Origin: JBBTCX01 sp964494205
Lineage (GTDB): Bacteria > Planctomycetota > Phycisphaerae > UBA1845
Assembly: GCA_964494205.1 (NCBI GenBank)
Contig: CAZBRD010000002.1
Span: 372,001-436,000, forward strand
Length of the DNA stretch: 64,000 nt
Reading direction: 5' to 3'
This document shows positions 1 through 7,821 of this stretch, one piece after another. The stretch's first letter is position 1. Every line of letters starts with the position of its first letter. A program made the translations under genes and the position numbers. The notes under the pieces are model-generated. The model worked only from the letters and a program-made list of their open reading frames with translations, searched no databases and was not told where the DNA came from.

Positions 1-256
1 CGGAAAAGTCCGGGTGATCCTGCGTGATTTCGACGCCGGCGAACTGGGTGGCCACTTTCGACGCAACATCAAAATCAAAATGCAGCACGACGCACCCTGC
101 AGCATCACCGGAAATACCAATGACGCCAGATACGTCGGTTATCGGGCCGTCGTTCAACTTCAATTGGGGTTTCCCGACGCTGATCTTGGTGTGACACATT
201 GTCTCGAATGTGTTGCAGATCGATTTGACAAACGGATTGATATATCGGACGTCCAT
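1..256 (-). CDS. cheX: CheX-type chemotaxis phosphatase (partial, C-terminus beyond window)
   Basis: The minus strand from an ATG at 256 stays open to the window edge (85 codons) and begins MDVRYINPFVKSIC, followed by a GVIGISGDAAGCVVLHF stretch. This is the start and central strand pattern of the CheX/CheC/FliY family, which dephosphorylates CheY-P in the cytoplasm. The catalytic ExxN helix of CheX lies near residue 96 in known members, so it falls outside the window and cannot be checked. A GGGAG sequence about 10 bases upstream supports this start, and no other ATG or GTG exists before the upstream in-frame stop. The gene is divergent from the cheW operon. The family call is fairly sure; activity is unseen. 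Confidence 0.8.
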   Translation of the reverse strand, partial: MDVRYINPFVKSICNTFETMCHTKISVGKPQLKLNDGPITDVSGVIGISGDAAGCVVLHFDFDVASKVATQFAGVEITQDHPDFS

Positions 257-536
257 GAAAGGGCAGCTCCCATCTGCAATTATTGCGAGTTCGGTCGCCC
301 ACTGCTGATCGTAAAGCGACTGCGAAAAGCCTACTCGCCAATGTCGGTATCGGTGCTCATCTCGACCGACTGAAAATCGATGATGGCAATACTGTTAGTT
401 GGATTAGCCCGGTTTCGCGTCCGATGTGATTTATTAAGCAATTGAGGTCATTTCAACCCGCAGGCTTTGCCTCGGGAAGAAACCTGATTCCTCTCATTTT
501 CGCCAATAGACGCACCTTCTGCGGAGCTAAGAATTC
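257..536. other. Divergent intergenic region between cheX and cheW
   Basis: This 280-base spacer must hold the promoters of both divergent chemotaxis transcripts. I could not identify a convincing sigma-70 or sigma-28 promoter in it. A GGAG about 11 bases upstream of the cheW ATG is the only clear signal. An open frame running plus-wise over 14-373 is the shadow of cheX and is not called. Confidence 0.5.
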
Positions 537-1046
537 ATGACGGGCGCAGTTCTTGATTGCGATGTCGATGCGCCGATTGGATTGCGCACCACGTCGGAAG
601 CATCGCAAACGCAGATTGTTACATTTCGCCTGGGGCGTGAGGACCATGGGATCGAAATAATGCACGTGCAGGAGATCATCCTGCTCGGGCAAATCACACG
701 TATACCAAATGTTCCGGAGTACGTAACCGGACTCATCAATCTGCGCGGGCATGTGATTCCCGTTATCGACCTTCGTAAGCGATTCGCACTTTCGGAACAG
801 TCGATCACGGAGCACTCTCGAATCATCGTGCTGAACGTGCATACACGGACCATGGGAGTGATTGTGGACTCAGTGAATCAGGTGCTGCGAGTCGCGCGAA
901 ACCAAATCGAGCCGCCGCCACAGTCGGTCAACCTGCTGGTGCGCGCGTACCTAAGCGGTCTGGTGAAACTGCGAGAGAAAATCTTGTTTCTGCTGAACGT
1001 GGAATACCTTGCTGAAGATGTCCGTGAACATGGTCGCGAGGGTTAA
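537..1046 (+). CDS. cheW: Chemotaxis coupling protein CheW
   Basis: The 169-residue product has the CheW fold over residues 25-160: QIVTFRLG, the IEIMHVQEII strand, NVPEYVTGLINLRGHVIPVIDLRKRF, and a second subdomain GVIVDSVNQVLRV. CheW links chemoreceptors to the CheA kinase in the membrane-associated signalling array. The length is typical with about 25 extra N-terminal residues. It is the first gene of the cheW-cheR-cheA-cheC-cheD-cheY operon, and cheR follows after 45 bases. No receptor gene is seen in the window, so the input signal is unknown. The ATG at 537 is preceded by GGAG. Confidence 0.93.
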   Translation: MTGAVLDCDVDAPIGLRTTSEASQTQIVTFRLGREDHGIEIMHVQEIILLGQITRIPNVPEYVTGLINLRGHVIPVIDLRKRFALSEQSITEHSRIIVLNVHTRTMGVIVDSVNQVLRVARNQIEPPPQSVNLLVRAYLSGLVKLREKILFLLNVEYLAEDVREHGREG

Positions 1047-1091
1047 GACCGCTTAGAGAATGTCTGTGTGCGTGGACTCAGATGAGCCTGG

Positions 1092-1994
1092 TTGAGTGAG
1101 ATTATCGTGGACCTCGTAAAGTTGTCAGACACGGAATTCAGGAAGGTTGCAAAGATCGTTTACGATCGGACGGGAATCCATCTGCCTGATTCAAAGCTCA
1201 GCCTGTTGAGCAACCGTCTCCGAAAGCGACTTCGGGCGCTCGAAATAAACGCGTTCGAGGACTACTACAAGCTCTTGTGCGACCCAAGACGCATGGAAGA
1301 CGAACTTCCGCACTTTCTGTCGGCGGTAACTACAAACGAAACCTACTTCTTCCGCAATGAATCTCTCTGGAAGTATTTTCGCGAGTCATGGCTTCCACAA
1401 ACCATCGAAAAAAAGAAGGCTCGCGGCCTTAAGTCGATTCGCATCTGGAGCGCTGCCAGCAGCAGTGGGGAAGAGGCCTACACGACCGCCATCTGTCTCT
1501 GTGAAACTATACCAGACATTTCCATGTGGCGGATCAATGTTATCGGCAGCGACATCAGCCAGAAAGTCCTCGAGCGTGCGCGAAGCGCGGAATACAACGA
1601 CTACGCAGTCTCGAAACTGAGTCGCGAGAAAGTCGCGCAATGGTTTGAGACGGTGGGCGATCTTCACCGGGTCAAGCCGAAACCACGAGGCCTGGTCTCG
1701 TTTCAATTCCACAACCTCCGCGACAAGTTTTCCGGTGGTCAATTCGATCTCGTCTTCCTGAGAAATGTACTCATGTACTTTGATCTCGAAATGAAGAAGC
1801 GCGTATTGGCGAATGTGATAAACGCGCTCGTGCCCGGCGGCCAGCTGGTTGTGGGAGATGTTGACCCGCTACGCAACACACCCGGACTTTCCGGCACGCT
1901 TAACCTGTCGTACATCGCCCCCAACGTCTACCAGAAGCCCGAAGCATCCGTTCTGACGAGTGCGGGTGCTTGTGAGAAAGGTGGCGCACGATGA
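1092..1994 (+). CDS. cheR: Chemoreceptor glutamate methyltransferase CheR
   Basis: The product (300 residues) transfers methyl groups from S-adenosylmethionine to receptor glutamates. An N-terminal helical CheR domain (about residues 10-75, with FLSAVTTNETYFFRN just after it) precedes the SAM-binding Rossmann fold. Motif I reads SAASSSGEEAYT in place of the usual GCSTGEEPY. The FDLVFLRNVLMYF motif is clear. The frame opens at a TTG at 1092, with a GTG at 1107 as the alternative start; neither has a strong ribosome site. The stop overlaps the cheA ATG (ATGA), which indicates translational coupling. No CheB methylesterase is visible in the window. Confidence 0.92.
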   Translation: MSEIIVDLVKLSDTEFRKVAKIVYDRTGIHLPDSKLSLLSNRLRKRLRALEINAFEDYYKLLCDPRRMEDELPHFLSAVTTNETYFFRNESLWKYFRESWLPQTIEKKKARGLKSIRIWSAASSSGEEAYTTAICLCETIPDISMWRINVIGSDISQKVLERARSAEYNDYAVSKLSREKVAQWFETVGDLHRVKPKPRGLVSFQFHNLRDKFSGGQFDLVFLRNVLMYFDLEMKKRVLANVINALVPGGQLVVGDVDPLRNTPGLSGTLNLSYIAPNVYQKPEASVLTSAGACEKGGAR

Positions 1995-4951
1995 GCCGAC
2001 CGGTCGAAGTGACTCCCGAACTATTGTCCGGCTTTCTCGATGAAGCTCCGGAGTACCTTGAAATGCTCGACTCGGGGCTGATGAACTTTGAGTCCCGTGC
2101 CAGCGGGGGACTTCTGTCACTCGACGAATCGACTGACAAGGACCGCATGAACGAGATGTTCCGCGCTGCACACAGCCTGAAAGGCCTGGCGGCTGCACTT
2201 GGTTTTGACAAGATCAAGGAAGTCACCCATCGAATGGAGACGCTGTTCGACCAGGTTCGAATGCGCAAACGTGACCTTTCCACTTCCAGCTTCGAAACAC
2301 TCTTTCGTGTGGTGGATCAACTGAGAGCGCTCGTGCAGGAGCTGGCACAGGACGCGGGAGAGCACGTGCCAATCGATGGCATTCTAACGGAACTCGACGC
2401 GGTACTTAACGGAGCGGCAGTACCGACGGATTCATGTCTGTACGCTTCAGAATTGGAAGCAATCGTCAACGGAGAATCGGCAAGCAAGTTGGCGGAGTCT
2501 ATGGTCGAGTCTTGTGGGCAGCTTGCGTTAGACCCAGAGCTGACGAGCCTGTTCGTCGAAACCACGATGGAATCGCTGGAGGAACTCAGCGAAGGCCTGC
2601 TGGCTCTTGAAAGCGCGCCAACAGATATCGACCTGCTTAATGGTGTATTTCGCAACGCACATAACATCAAAGGTGCGTCCGGAGCAGCCGGCTTAACTCG
2701 GATGAACCAACTGACTCACAACATGGAGTCCGTGTTCGACCACTTGCGCCATAAGCGCCTTGCTATCGAGGATGATCTGATGGGGGCGCTACTGTCCTCT
2801 GTCGACACGATTCGCGCAGTGATGGACAGCATCCGCACTGGCCGGATTGTAGACGTGCGCGCGGGACTGACCGGAGATCATCTGCGGCGTTGGACCGACG
2901 CTGAAATGGGCCACGAGGTATCCCCGGCGGTCGTGTCGACGCCGACAGAGCTGTCTATGAACTCTTCGCCGGTTGAAACGAAACCAGTTGCAGCGACGCG
3001 CCTAAACGGCGGCGACGGTGGAACTATGTTTCACGTGAGAGTTGTCTTCCCGGACGGGTTTGAAGAGTCAGCCATCCAAACGTATCTCATTACGAATAAG
3101 TTGAACGACGTTGCAAAAGTTATTTCGAGCGAGCCACCTCTTGAATCCATAGCCGGCGACACGACCGTAAAGTACGTCAATCTCATCATTCGAACGGATC
3201 GGGCAGCCAGTTCGCTTCAACAGCTCATCTCGGTTTATTCGACGGAATCGGTTACTGTGACACCCTGCGACGAGCAGCAAGCGGCGGGCATTGTGACGGT
3301 ACCGACAGCGGCGATCCACGGTGCAATTGCAGACCTAGCCTCGATCGCACCTGAGTCGAAGACCGCGGCCGCCAAGCCTGATTCACCAAAGGATACCGTT
3401 AGTTGTGGCGTGTCACCTGCTCCAAGGGTCGCCCCGCGCATCGTGGAGAACCCGTCGACCGCCAGTGTCAGATCAGAACCTGCCGCCGCTGAGCGCACAG
3501 AATCCGTGTCGAAGCCAGTCGAGACGCTCCGTGTCGATCAGGAGAAGCTCGATCAACTCATGAACCTTGGCGGCGAGCTCGTTATCAACCGAGCGCGTTT
3601 CCATTCTGTTCACGGTCGCTTCCGTACGGTTTTCGATGGCCGAAACTACGGTTACCTTGTCGACGACATCAACCAGCGGCTGTCAAAGCTCGATGAACGC
3701 CTGCAACTTCTCGCTGACGGCAACGGCATGAACCGTCGCGTTCACGAACTGACAACCGAAGTCCGCAGCCTCTCTCAGGATTTCTCATCGATTCGATCGT
3801 TAACGCACCGAGTGCATGATCTCCGAACTTCCATGCACGACTTCGACGAAGCATTGCACGCACTCAATCGCGTCTCGGATGGAATTCAAAAGCAAATCAT
3901 GGGCACGCGCATGGTGCCGATCGGACCGACTTTCAATCGCTTTAAGCGCGTTGTTCGCGATATCGCGAAATCCAGCGGGAAGCAAATTGAACTCGTCCTG
4001 AAGGGAGAGTCCACCGAACTCGACAAGCGGATGATCGACGAACTCGCCGATCCCTTGACGCATATGGTTCGAAACTCGGTTGACCACGGCCTCGAAATGC
4101 CCGACGTTCGGTTCGCAAACGGCAAAAACCCCATCGGCACGGTCACGCTCGAAGCCTCACACCGAGGCAACAGCATCTGCATCGAAGTCAGCGACGATGG
4201 GGCAGGCGTAAGCATCGACCGAGTTAAGGCAAAGGCCATCGAGAAGGGACTGACGACCGAAGCATTGCTCGCAAAAATGAGCGACCGGGAAATCGTTCAA
4301 TTCATTTTGCAACCGGGTTTTTCAACCGCGCAGAAAGTCACCGACCTTTCTGGTCGTGGCATGGGCATGGACATCGTCAAGTCCAAGATCGAGAAACTGA
4401 GCGGAACCGTGGAAATCGATACGACACCGGGCAAAGGCGCCCGCATTACTATCAAGCTCCCACTCACGCTCGCGATCCTCACCTCGATGGTAGCGCGTAT
4501 TGGTCACGGCATCTATGCAGTGCCGCTCGAAACCGTCGCTGAGATAATCAAAGTGCGGCAAGCCGACTTCCAGTTCATTCATAAGCGCAGAGTCGTGCTC
4601 GTGCGCGATCGAATTGTTCCTGTGGTTACATTTGAAGAAGCATTTGCAACATCACTCGAAGAGCTCACGACGCGTACGCGAAATGAAAGTGAGCAAACGC
4701 TGGTGATCGTAGGACTTGATAATGAGCAACTCGGCCTCGTGGTGGATGAATTGCTCGGTCAGGAAGACGTTGTGATCAAGTCCATCGCTGAGAACTATCG
4801 AAACGTACGCGGTGTGGCCGGGGCATCCATCCGTGGCGATGGAACTGTTTCACTCATCCTCGATGTTGGTGCACTCATTGAAATGGCTTCGCGCGCTGCA
4901 ACGCATGCTTCAATAGCGGCGAAAGAAGCACAAGAATTGGCAGGAGTCTGA
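1991..4951 (+). CDS. cheA: Chemotaxis histidine kinase CheA with two HPt domains
   Basis: The product has 986 residues against about 650 in E. coli. Two HPt domains are visible: the first with AAHSLKGLAAALG (His61) and the second with NAHNIKGASGAAG (His224). A long linker holds a possible regulator-binding region around 340-430. It is followed by the dimerisation helices (about 515-660, starting LRVDQEKLDQLMNLGGELV), the ATPase domain with N-box HMVRNSVDHGLE, G1 DDGAGV and G2 GRGMGMDIV, and a C-terminal CheW-like domain (about 840-975). CheA phosphorylates itself on an HPt histidine and passes phosphate to CheY. Both HPt histidines are intact, so either or both may be used. The start overlaps the cheR stop. 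Confidence 0.95.
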   Translation: MSRPVEVTPELLSGFLDEAPEYLEMLDSGLMNFESRASGGLLSLDESTDKDRMNEMFRAAHSLKGLAAALGFDKIKEVTHRMETLFDQVRMRKRDLSTSSFETLFRVVDQLRALVQELAQDAGEHVPIDGILTELDAVLNGAAVPTDSCLYASELEAIVNGESASKLAESMVESCGQLALDPELTSLFVETTMESLEELSEGLLALESAPTDIDLLNGVFRNAHNIKGASGAAGLTRMNQLTHNMESVFDHLRHKRLAIEDDLMGALLSSVDTIRAVMDSIRTGRIVDVRAGLTGDHLRRWTDAEMGHEVSPAVVSTPTELSMNSSPVETKPVAATRLNGGDGGTMFHVRVVFPDGFEESAIQTYLITNKLNDVAKVISSEPPLESIAGDTTVKYVNLIIRTDRAASSLQQLISVYSTESVTVTPCDEQQAAGIVTVPTAAIHGAIADLASIAPESKTAAAKPDSPKDTVSCGVSPAPRVAPRIVENPSTASVRSEPAAAERTESVSKPVETLRVDQEKLDQLMNLGGELVINRARFHSVHGRFRTVFDGRNYGYLVDDINQRLSKLDERLQLLADGNGMNRRVHELTTEVRSLSQDFSSIRSLTHRVHDLRTSMHDFDEALHALNRVSDGIQKQIMGTRMVPIGPTFNRFKRVVRDIAKSSGKQIELVLKGESTELDKRMIDELADPLTHMVRNSVDHGLEMPDVRFANGKNPIGTVTLEASHRGNSICIEVSDDGAGVSIDRVKAKAIEKGLTTEALLAKMSDREIVQFILQPGFSTAQKVTDLSGRGMGMDIVKSKIEKLSGTVEIDTTPGKGARITIKLPLTLAILTSMVARIGHGIYAVPLETVAEIIKVRQADFQFIHKRRVVLVRDRIVPVVTFEEAFATSLEELTTRTRNESEQTLVIVGLDNEQLGLVVDELLGQEDVVIKSIAENYRNVRGVAGASIRGDGTVSLILDVGALIEMASRAATHASIAAKEAQELAGV

Positions 4952-4958
4952 ACGACGC

Positions 4959-6152
4959 ATGACGATTGCACTGGCAGATGAACAGGTACTCGCTGACGCC
5001 TTGCGAACCGTCGCAGTAAACGGGTCGTATAACGCTTCTCGTGCGCTGTCGAAATGGTTGCATCGCGGGGTGCGGCTAACTAGCGAGGGCTTCCGACGCA
5101 TCTCTATGACCGAAGCGTCATCTGTTCTCGGCGATCCCGAGTCGATCATTGCGGCCATCCATATGCCCTTGGCAGGAGATTTGAGTGGCCACCTGTTGCT
5201 CGCATTTCCAGCCGAAGTCGGGTTGACCCTTGTAGATATGTTGCTGCAACAACCCGAGGGAACATCAACCCAGTTTGAGGAACTCGAACAATCCTCCCTA
5301 CAAGAAACCGGCAACATTGTCGGCACATCCTACGCGAACAGCCTGGCTCGTTGGCTGAAACTTCGACTCGAACCCCAGGTGCCGACTTTTCACTACGACA
5401 TGGCCAGCGCAATTATCGATCCATTGGTGGCAGACATGGTGGCTGTTCACGATGAAGTCTACGTCGCCGAAACGGACTTTCTGCTCGACGGTCGCAAGCT
5501 GCATTGGGGTCTGTTGCTTTTGCCGTCAATGGAGTCGCTAGAGAAGATGCGCGACTGCTGCAAACAAGAGAACGTGCGCCGGCAGGCCATGCAGACCATT
5601 GCGGTCAACGGCGCATTCAATGCGTCGCGTGCCATGTCGAAATGGCTCAAACGGGGCGTGAAAATCTCGACCGACGGCTTCATTCGCCTTCCGATTGGCG
5701 AAGTGTCGGGGCGATTTGAACCATCTTCACCAATCGTAGCATTGCACCTTCCGTTAGGGGCCCAAATGCACGGCCATTCGCTGTTGGCCATGACCGTTGA
5801 ACACGCTTTGAGATTATGTGAGACATTGATGGGCGCGGCCGTCGGATCGCTTTCCGAACTTGGCGAGCTTGAACAGTCCTGTCTCTGCGAGACCGGGAAC
5901 ATTATTTCCAGTGCGTTTGTAAACAGTTGGTCGTCGTGGCTCGACCTACACGTTGAACCACAATCACCGCAATACCTACACGATCTGCCCGATGCCATTC
6001 TTAATACGATGATTGCAGAGCAAGCGCGAACCGCAGACGAGGCTTACCTCACGCGAACTGAGTTCTTGGTAGATGAACAACCCCTGGAATGGGTGTTCAT
6101 ACTCCTGCCTTCTACGTCCGGCCTGAAAATCATCGAAATGGCATGCTCTTGA
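4959..6152 (+). CDS. cheC: Tandem CheC-type CheY-P phosphatase
   Basis: The 397-residue protein is an internal duplication. Residues 9-200 and 205-395 repeat the same sequence pattern (VAVNGSYNASRALSKWL against IAVNGAFNASRAMSKWL). Each half ends in a CheC-type catalytic helix, QETGNIVG with Glu116/Asn119 and CETGNIIS with Glu311/Asn314. In ordinary CheC a second ExxN site lies near the N-terminus of the fold. At the matching place both halves have Thr and Val instead (Thr17/Val20 and Thr213/Val216). The expected role is removal of phosphate from CheY-P, possibly helped by CheD, which is encoded next. The enzymatic reading rests on family knowledge plus the two intact sites. Confidence 0.85.
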   Translation: MTIALADEQVLADALRTVAVNGSYNASRALSKWLHRGVRLTSEGFRRISMTEASSVLGDPESIIAAIHMPLAGDLSGHLLLAFPAEVGLTLVDMLLQQPEGTSTQFEELEQSSLQETGNIVGTSYANSLARWLKLRLEPQVPTFHYDMASAIIDPLVADMVAVHDEVYVAETDFLLDGRKLHWGLLLLPSMESLEKMRDCCKQENVRRQAMQTIAVNGAFNASRAMSKWLKRGVKISTDGFIRLPIGEVSGRFEPSSPIVALHLPLGAQMHGHSLLAMTVEHALRLCETLMGAAVGSLSELGELEQSCLCETGNIISSAFVNSWSSWLDLHVEPQSPQYLHDLPDAILNTMIAEQARTADEAYLTRTEFLVDEQPLEWVFILLPSTSGLKIIEMACS

Positions 6153-6165
6153 GCGGGATCAAACA

Positions 6166-6690
6166 ATGACGGCAACGAGTGCGACATTGACCAAACCATC
6201 CTCCGGCGGAACACCGTCAGCGAAAGGGATTTCGCACACCATTGGAATCGCCGGAATTAAGGTCGTCCGGGTGCCGGACACGATTCGCACCGTACTGGGC
6301 TCGTGCGTCGGTGTTGCGCTGTACGATCGAATCGCCAAGATCGGCGGCATGACGCACGTCATTCTCCCCAATTCCAAAGAGGGCAGCGGAGATCCAGGGA
6401 AGTTCGCCGACACCGCCGTGGAAATGCTCGTCGAAATGCTCATTCAAAATGGGGCGGAGCGTACAAGGCTTGCAGCCAAATTGTCGGGCGGCGCCGCCAT
6501 GTTTGGGACCGCCAGCAACAGCAACCTGGGCGCGCGAAACGCGGAGGCTGTGCGCTCAAAACTTGCTGAGCTGTCCATTCGCGTAGTCGCCACAGACTTA
6601 GGTGGAACGAAAGGGCGCAAGATGCAACTCGACCCCGCAACCGGAGACGTGCAGGTTGAAATCATTGGTGAGTCTCCTCGGACGATCTAG
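6166..6690 (+). CDS. cheD: Chemoreceptor glutamine deamidase CheD
   Basis: The 174-residue product contains the CheD signature LGSCVGVALYD, with the catalytic cysteine at 47, and GGMTHVILP, with the histidine at 64. It also has AKLSGGAAMF and NLGARNAEAVR blocks typical of the family. CheD deamidates receptor glutamines to glutamates. In organisms with CheC it also binds CheC and stimulates its phosphatase activity. The gene follows the tandem cheC by 13 bases, so the CheC-CheD adaptation loop is encoded together. The N-terminal 20 residues are an extension without obvious fold. Confidence 0.93.
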   Translation: MTATSATLTKPSSGGTPSAKGISHTIGIAGIKVVRVPDTIRTVLGSCVGVALYDRIAKIGGMTHVILPNSKEGSGDPGKFADTAVEMLVEMLIQNGAERTRLAAKLSGGAAMFGTASNSNLGARNAEAVRSKLAELSIRVVATDLGGTKGRKMQLDPATGDVQVEIIGESPRTI

Positions 6691-6706
6691 TCGAAAGGAA
6701 CTAACT

Positions 6707-7072
6707 GTGTCAACGCGAGTGCTGGTTGTAGACGATGCGAAGTTCATGCGACACATGCTGAAGAACATACTCACGGGCATTGGGTTCGAAGTCGTGGGTG
6801 AAGCCAGCGATGGCAATGAAGCCTGCGAAAAATACGCAGAGCTGAACCCCGATGTCGTCACCATGGACATCGTCATGCCCAAACTCGGCGGTCTTGATGC
6901 GTTGAAGCAAATCAAGGGCAAGAACCCAGCCGCCCGCGTGGTGATGATCTCCGCCATCGACCAGCGCGAGCCTTTGATGGAAGCCTTGAAGCTCGGTGCA
7001 GCCGATTACGTCGTCAAACCATTCGAGAAAGAGCGCGTCGAAGAGGCAATGAAGCGCGTCATGGCAAACTGA
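6707..7072 (+). CDS. cheY: Chemotaxis response regulator CheY
   Basis: This is a stand-alone receiver domain of 121 residues. The acidic pair is Asp9/Asp10, the phosphoacceptor is Asp54 (TMDIVMP), the switch residue is Ser82 and the conserved lysine is Lys104 (YVVKPF). CheA phosphorylates it; CheY-P then acts on the motility machinery and is dephosphorylated by CheC/CheX proteins. The start chosen is a GTG at 6707 because GAAAGGAA lies 8 bases upstream and the receiver begins immediately after it. The frame is open further upstream only inside cheD. It is the last gene of the operon. Confidence 0.93.
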   Translation: MSTRVLVVDDAKFMRHMLKNILTGIGFEVVGEASDGNEACEKYAELNPDVVTMDIVMPKLGGLDALKQIKGKNPAARVVMISAIDQREPLMEALKLGAADYVVKPFEKERVEEAMKRVMAN

Positions 7073-7261
7073 CATATACCATACGCAGCGTCCCACTTTG
7101 ACTAGCGTGCCTGTACCCACAACTCGCAAAGAGTGATCGCAAGAGCGAGCCGCTTGGCCTGGAAATACTGCTCCACGCCGACTAGGCAAATCAATTCACA
7201 CCACCGTGGACGAACCGCGCGAAAAACCTAAAATGCACTCCTCAGCCGTCGGAGCGATTTG

Positions 7262-7810
7262 ATGCCGAAAACTTCCGCCAACGTCGCCGTCTTTCCCGGA
7301 ATGTTTGATCCCGTCACGCACGGGCATCTCGACATCATTCAACGCGCGGCAGGGCTTTATGGTCGTCTCATCGTCGCAATTGGCGATAACCCGCTAAAAA
7401 CAGCCGTCTTCAATCCGGAAGAGCGCAGGCGGATGCTTGCCGATCACACGGGACACCTGACCAACGTCGAGATTGAGATTTATTCCGGATTGACCGTCGA
7501 GTTCGCTCGCACCATCGGGGCCAAAGTGATTCTTCGCGGCATTCGCGACACCGTCGATCTTCACGCAGAGCTTGAAATCGCCACTACCAACCTGATCATC
7601 GGGGACATCGAAACCGTGTTCCTCATGACCAGCCGCCAGCACATTCTCACATCGAGCACGCTGATCAAGCAGATCGTTGAGATTGGCAGGTATGACTCTG
7701 ACCACCTCTCCCGTCTGGTCCCATTAGACGTTGCCAAGCGTTTGAAAACAAAGCTTCGGAAGAATCGTACGCCAGGTTCGCTGACGAATGCCAATGACTT
7801 ACCCCCATGA
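7262..7810 (+). CDS. coaD: Phosphopantetheine adenylyltransferase
   Basis: CoaD joins ATP and 4'-phosphopantetheine to make dephospho-CoA, the fourth step of coenzyme A synthesis. The nucleotidyltransferase signature is FPGMFDPVTHGHLDII with the TxGH motif at residues 19-22. ILRGIRDTVDLHAELEIA and the LTSSTLIKQI motif (family ISSTxVRE) follow. The product has 182 residues; most CoaD proteins have about 160, and the surplus is a C-terminal tail rich in Lys/Arg/Asn. The ATG at 7262 has GGAG 8 bases upstream. The gene is monocistronic, with the giant FGE-like gene converging 11 bases after it. Confidence 0.95.
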   Translation: MPKTSANVAVFPGMFDPVTHGHLDIIQRAAGLYGRLIVAIGDNPLKTAVFNPEERRRMLADHTGHLTNVEIEIYSGLTVEFARTIGAKVILRGIRDTVDLHAELEIATTNLIIGDIETVFLMTSRQHILTSSTLIKQIVEIGRYDSDHLSRLVPLDVAKRLKTKLRKNRTPGSLTNANDLPP

Positions 7811-7821
7811 TGAGCGATTAT

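Noticed and set aside
14..373. Plus-strand open frame at the left edge
   Set aside because: The minus strand of the same bases encodes a recognisable CheX N-terminus, which explains the open frame.
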